From Yponomeuta sedellus (lineage: Eukaryota > Arthropoda > Insecta > Lepidoptera > Yponomeutidae), in contig OW203726.1 in the NCBI GenBank assembly GCA_934045075.1, positions 12,126,037-12,190,036 on the forward strand: DNA of 64,000 nucleotides, written 5' to 3'. The translations under genes were made by a program, and so were the position numbers. Below are positions 48,401-54,400 of the stretch, piece by piece. The notes under the pieces were generated by a model, which was not told the origin of the DNA, did not search any database, and saw only the letters and a list, made by a program, of their open reading frames with translations. The stretch's first letter is position 1. Every line of letters starts with the position of its first letter.

Positions 48401-51400
48401 TCAGAGGCCTTATGGGCGGCTTGATAACTTCTGACGGTAAGGCCCCCACTGGCTTACAATCCTCCACCAACCCGGACTTGGCCCCCATGGTGGAGTATGG
48501 CCTAACCTTCCTGCGATGCAGGAAGAGACCCATGCCCTAACAGTGGGGACATACAAGGCTTGATAACGAATAATAATGACGGTTCTGGTAAATTATTTTA
48601 TTAGAACTTAAAATTGTATTAAACCTTTCGTAAGCGCTACACATTATTGATTTAAATCCTTAATCTTAAGTAAGTCAATCCTAGGATAAATAATTTATTT
48701 TTTGTCAATTAAGATTACTTATTATTATTAATTACAGCGGAAATTACAGAAAGTACCTTTGGTCATCAAAAACTATTTAATAATAAGCGTTACTCTCTGT
48801 TTTAATGAAATTGGCATTATTTTGTTTTAACATTTAATCATTCAGGTTTCCTCACAGTGTCGTCATTCAAAGTTAGCGTGTGGCAATTACAAATTCACAA
48901 ATTTATGCGATGTTAACCCTTGCATGTCCCCACTGCATGGGGCACGGGTCTCTTCCTGCATTGCAGGAAGGTTAGGCCATACTCCACCACGGGGGCCAAG
49001 TCCGGGTTGGTGGTGGATAGTAAGACAGTGGCAGGTCTTTTGGCCAGAAGTTATCAAGCCGCCCATAAGGCCTCTGATGTAGCTTAACGACTGCCATTAC
49101 CTGACAGCCAGCACCAACGGCTTAACGTGCCTTGCGAAGCACGCAAGCGCTCGGAAAAATGCCACTAGCTGTAGTTACGGGTTGGTCACCCATCCCGCAC
49201 CTGACCGCCTGTTGTTGCTTGACTCAAGTGGTTGATTCCAATCACTTGGTTCGACTAGACCACGAGCGCTTCAAACATATTTATGTAACGTAGAAAAAAA
49301 AAGTCATAGATGTATAGCCATCCCATTATAGAGTACCTAAAATACAGTCATATTGAAGCTGCAAGTCTAATTTCAATTTAAAAGCCACCAACCAAAATAA
49401 GTATCCAAAAAACATGTGGTACTGTGGCTATATGTAGCTTATAGTTTGGGGAAACTCCGTCGATATGCATCAGGCTTTTCAGAAAAATATTCTGTGGAGT
49501 TAAGCCTGTGGTTTATATCGACTTCTCTTCGAAAAACTAAATATACTGCCAATGCCCGCTTTATGTGTCTTTGAAATGTGCATGTATGGACGTAAAGAGA
49601 AATATTAGACACTTTCAAGAAAAATATTGCTCATTCTCTACTAGGACGTAAACCGTTTGACCGAATTACCTCATAACACAACGTCAATTGTGAAAAGTAG
49701 CCACTACATCTCAATCAGATTATATAATGTTAAGTACATAATTTTATGTGAGAATTCCATTTCAAAAACTAAAGATTTAAAAAAAATATATTGTAATTTG
49801 TTTTTATTTAATTTTATGTATATTGTTATGTTTTCTAAAACAATCTTTAATTAATATGTTAATTTAAGAATATTGTAACGTTTAATTAATTTCAATAATT
49901 ACTATAATTGTATATATTCATACTTTAGTATGTATGTATGAATATTTAGTATGAATATATAGTCCTAATACGTTCTAATAAGTCAATACTAACTGAAAAC
50001 AATTTTGCATAAGTTCCTACCTGATACTTTAAATGCAATGCACGAAGAGACCCGTGCCCCAGCAGTGGGGACATACAAAGGGCTGATACCGACCTGATAC
50101 TGGCGCATTAAGCATGTACTTAATTTTTGTAAATATGTACTATTTACCTCTTTACACTATTAATCGCTCTTAGCGATAAGACCGCCAATTGTATAACATT
50201 ACTTAGATTTAAGAATCATGATTGTAATATTTTTCTGGTTGTGCAATAAAGTGTTCTCTATCTATCTATCTATCTATTCTCTGTATTACGTACAGGCAGC
50301 GACAACGTCTGTACGTAATACGGAGAATAGTGTAAACAGGTTCGAAATTTCACTGATGCCGGTGAGTCGCCCATTAGCTCAGTTGGATAGAGCGCTGGCA
50401 TGGATAGCCAGAGGTCGCGGGTGCGAACCCCGGCATAGGTGAAATTTTTAGCCTCTAAATAGGTTTTTAAAATTGTCCTTAGCACGGGTTAGTGCATTAA
50501 AAATAAAAATAGTATAATATGTACTATGTTTGAAATGAAATTAAATCGTATGAACCGGGGTTGGAACTGACCTCTTAAATATGAGGCAGGTCTACCGCCT
50601 GCGCTCGCAATAAAGAGATGAATGAGTGAATAAACAAATTAATTAATTAATTCTTTTTTCATGTAACCTATATACGGCACCCGCCTTCTTATATAATAAT
50701 TTAATGTTTTGCTGAAAAAACTCTTACTTCGCTAACTGTGAAGGAAAACATCGTGAGGAAGTCTGATGTGTTCAAAAACCTCGCGCTTGAAGTTACCTCT
50801 TCGCGACGGGTACGCATGGTAATGAAGCCCAGGTTCAGACTTTGGGTTTAATTATCACGCGTGTCCACCGTGGACTAACAATTTCAAGTGCTAAGATATG
50901 TAAACGCCTCAAACACTCAGGTTTCCTGACAATGTTTTCCTTTATAGTTAGCGAGCGGTACTGCTACTACATCTTCACAAATGAAGGCAACTTAGAAGAT
51001 AGGGTCATTAATACATTCTGAAATTCGAACCCACGACCTTGCAAATGTGAGGCCGGTACTACCGCTCTACTACCACCGGTCTCAAATGAATGATAAATAA
51101 TCTGACGGTCTCGGTGGCGTACCGGTTTGGCACGCTGACCGTAAAACCGAAAGGCTCGGGTTCGATCCCCGGTCGGGTCAAACTAGGAAACGAACTTTTC
51201 TAGTTCGTCTCGGGTCTTGGATACTTCTTCTTCTTCTTCTTCTTCAGGCTATATTAGTCCACTGCTGGACATAGCCCTCCCCTAATGAGCGCCATAGCGC
51301 AAGGTTGTGCCGTGATTGGGGGGTAATGCCCATACTTGGATACTATGTATTTATTGTATTAAATCTATCTTCGAGTTAGCACCTGTAGCACAAGTCATTT

Positions 51401-54400
51401 AGTTGTACTTAGTATAGGGCTAACGAGATCTGTGTAATGTGTCCATGAATATTTAATTAAATGGTACATACCCGCGGTACCGTGATGTCACCAAGTTCCA
51501 TCGGAGCGCGACAGGGAGTGACCGCGGTTCAAGCTCTGCGACCGCTGGGTGCCGTGCCGGTAATGATGCTTCGCACCATGCTGAAAACACACCCTCACAT
51601 TTTCACAGCCCGTATAGAGACAAAATTTAAAATGTAAACGTAATTATAAGATGGTGAGAGACAAAAAAGGGTTGTGTTAGACTTTAATTTACGGGGAATA
51701 ATACTGGGTTTATCGGTGAGAACAACAAATCTTTTAAATGTGTGCATTACAAGTTATAAACGCAGGAAACCCAAGCACCAATAACGATTAATAATTTTAA
51801 AAACCTATTTAGAGGCAAAAAATCCACTTATGCCGGGACTTGAACCCGCGACCTCTGGCTAACCGTGCCAGAGTTAATAGTTACCTATCCGTTTTTTTGT
51901 TCTTGGTACTCAGTTTTACTATATTTTGCAAAGGTTTGTGATGATTAATTAGTGTACGTCATAAAAAAGCTTTGAAATAGTTATGCTCATAATTTAAGCT
52001 GAATGAGTGCATGCATACTTAGAATAGCATAACAGCGCAGAGCGATGAAAATTGTAACATTATAACGCAACCTATTCATAAGTCAGCGAGAGTTCCAAAA
52101 GTGTTGATAGCCAATTAAGTTTTGCTTTTGTGATTCAATTCCCTCGGTATGAAGTTCAACGTCAGTATATTTGGCACGTTTGTGATACACCCCAGTTTGC
52201 TGTTAGGTAGTAAACGTTAAACTTTGTCATAATGCAAAGTCCTTGAAAATTTATAAATGCTATCCAGCATGGGTATATTGATGGAGCGAGTCACGCGTTT
52301 TGTGGCATTAAAAATTACATAATTTGACAAAGTTTCGATATTTGACATTTAAGAAGAAAATTAGCGCCATCATACTACCTACGCTGATCAAATCAAAATT
52401 TCATCTACGTAACTACGAACCTACATATTAGTTCATTTGTTCAAAACAGTTTCGGCATCTTTTCTATGGTTTGAGAAGCCCTAACAATTCACCTCGTTTA
52501 AGGTTACAACGGTATTTTTAATCTAACTTCTCCGTAACTTAGCAATAGAAAATTACATTACTAGGGGCCCTGACGCTAGGAAACTTCCGTAATGAAATAT
52601 TTAAATAAACGCGAGTGACAATGCTGCATGTAATGAACTCCGCTCCTCATCACAAAATCATCTCCCAATATTGGCCGCCGGTCTAGCAAAGTTAGTTCAA
52701 TCAAAGCTGATCTCTCATTATTCACGCAAACTCCAAGTTCATTTGCCTTCTCGGTCACGTAGTTGGAAACCTCATGCACTTGAGTTGTCATTACAAGCAC
52801 GTCTTGTATTCATGTACTACACAGACGTTTCAGCTCTCATTGTATCGGTTAGCTAGCCATATAGTTTGTTCTAGATATATCACAAGCGTTTTAATGTATT
52901 TCATTTTCGGGTGTGTCCAATAGAGTTCCATTTCTAAACTAATCTAATCACTGTATTTGCATGTACCCACTCACACTAATTGAAATTCTAATGCCATTCG
53001 ATTCCGTCGTCACACACTATGTTAACCAATATTATAAAGATGTAGAGATTGTTTATTTCTAAGTTTAAGGCGCTTCTTCGCTAACTAGCGCCACCAATGG
53101 AAAAAAATCATAACTTCTTTTATAATACTTTTTTATCTAAGAGTATGGTAGCATGACTTGGGTGTGGCAAAAGAAGCAAGAAAGTAGAATTAATGCAGTA
53201 GAAATGAGGTCCTTGAGAAGTATCTGTACTTTGAATGACAGGATACGCAATAGTCTGATTAAAGAACGTTGTGGACTGAAAGAGGATGTAGTGACTAGAA
53301 TAATTGAGAAAGGAATGTTGCGTTGGTTTGGACATGTGAAGAGGATGAAGGAAGACAGATTGACGAAGCAAATATACTCGTATATTGCGAATGTGAGTGG
53401 AAGGGTTGGTAAGGGTCGTCCCAGGCAGACATACATCGACCAGATAGGGGATGTATAAGCAAAGGGAAAGATAAAAGTACCCGGAAACGGCGTGCGGGCA
53501 TGCAACGACTTATGAACGTTGATGAAGCGAAGGTGATCTGTCAAGGTCGTGGCAAGTGGCAGTCCCTGGTCTCTGCCTAGCCCTCTGGGATACAGGGGTG
53601 AGGTTATGTATGTATGTTATCTAAGAGTGAACCTGAGAAATCTTAATAAGTATTTTCAGACCCGACATTCTAGAACCTAGGATCAATAGACTAGAACTTT
53701 AATCCAAATCCGCTAATAACGGCCGTTTTTGGCGGAAAGTGATTAAAAAATAGTTCTCACAGCTGTTGTTAATATTTTTCATGTTCACTTTTCGATAAAA
53801 AGTATTATAAAACAAGTTATGATTTTTCTTCCATTGGTGGCGCAAGTTAGCACCCCAAAACTCCCTAAATGTAGGAGGTCATCTCCTCCTGAACCCATTT
53901 CAATGTAATTTTACCAATAAAATGAGCCTTCAGAATGGGTTATCAGGTTATAACTACATAGGTATATTACCACTGAATTTCACGCGGGCGAAGTCGCGGG
54001 CCACCTAGTTAGTCTATAATGTATGTGGGTCAGCGCTCAGTTTAGCCAGGCTATAAGCAGAGTTGAAAAGTACTACCGGACCCGCGCTTGCCTATCGGTA
54101 ATATATTACCTCATGTGAGCAATTTACTAGCGCCGTTTAAATTTTTTATTTATTTAATTCAGTCGGGAGCATAGCGTGCGTCGGAAGACCCAGAAGTGGG
54201 TTCTATTAGCATTAGCAATGATTTTTCAAAACTGCTCGCAACCTTGTGTGGAACTTCTATCACTAGATATTTACGTGTCTTTTGCCAAGTGGAATGCAAT
54301 TTCAATAAAAGCATTTGATACGATGCTTGTGGAAGGTGTGGGAGCACTCTAGACAATTACTTGCCCAAGCCACTTTAAAGTCCTCTTTGAACTCTGGAAA

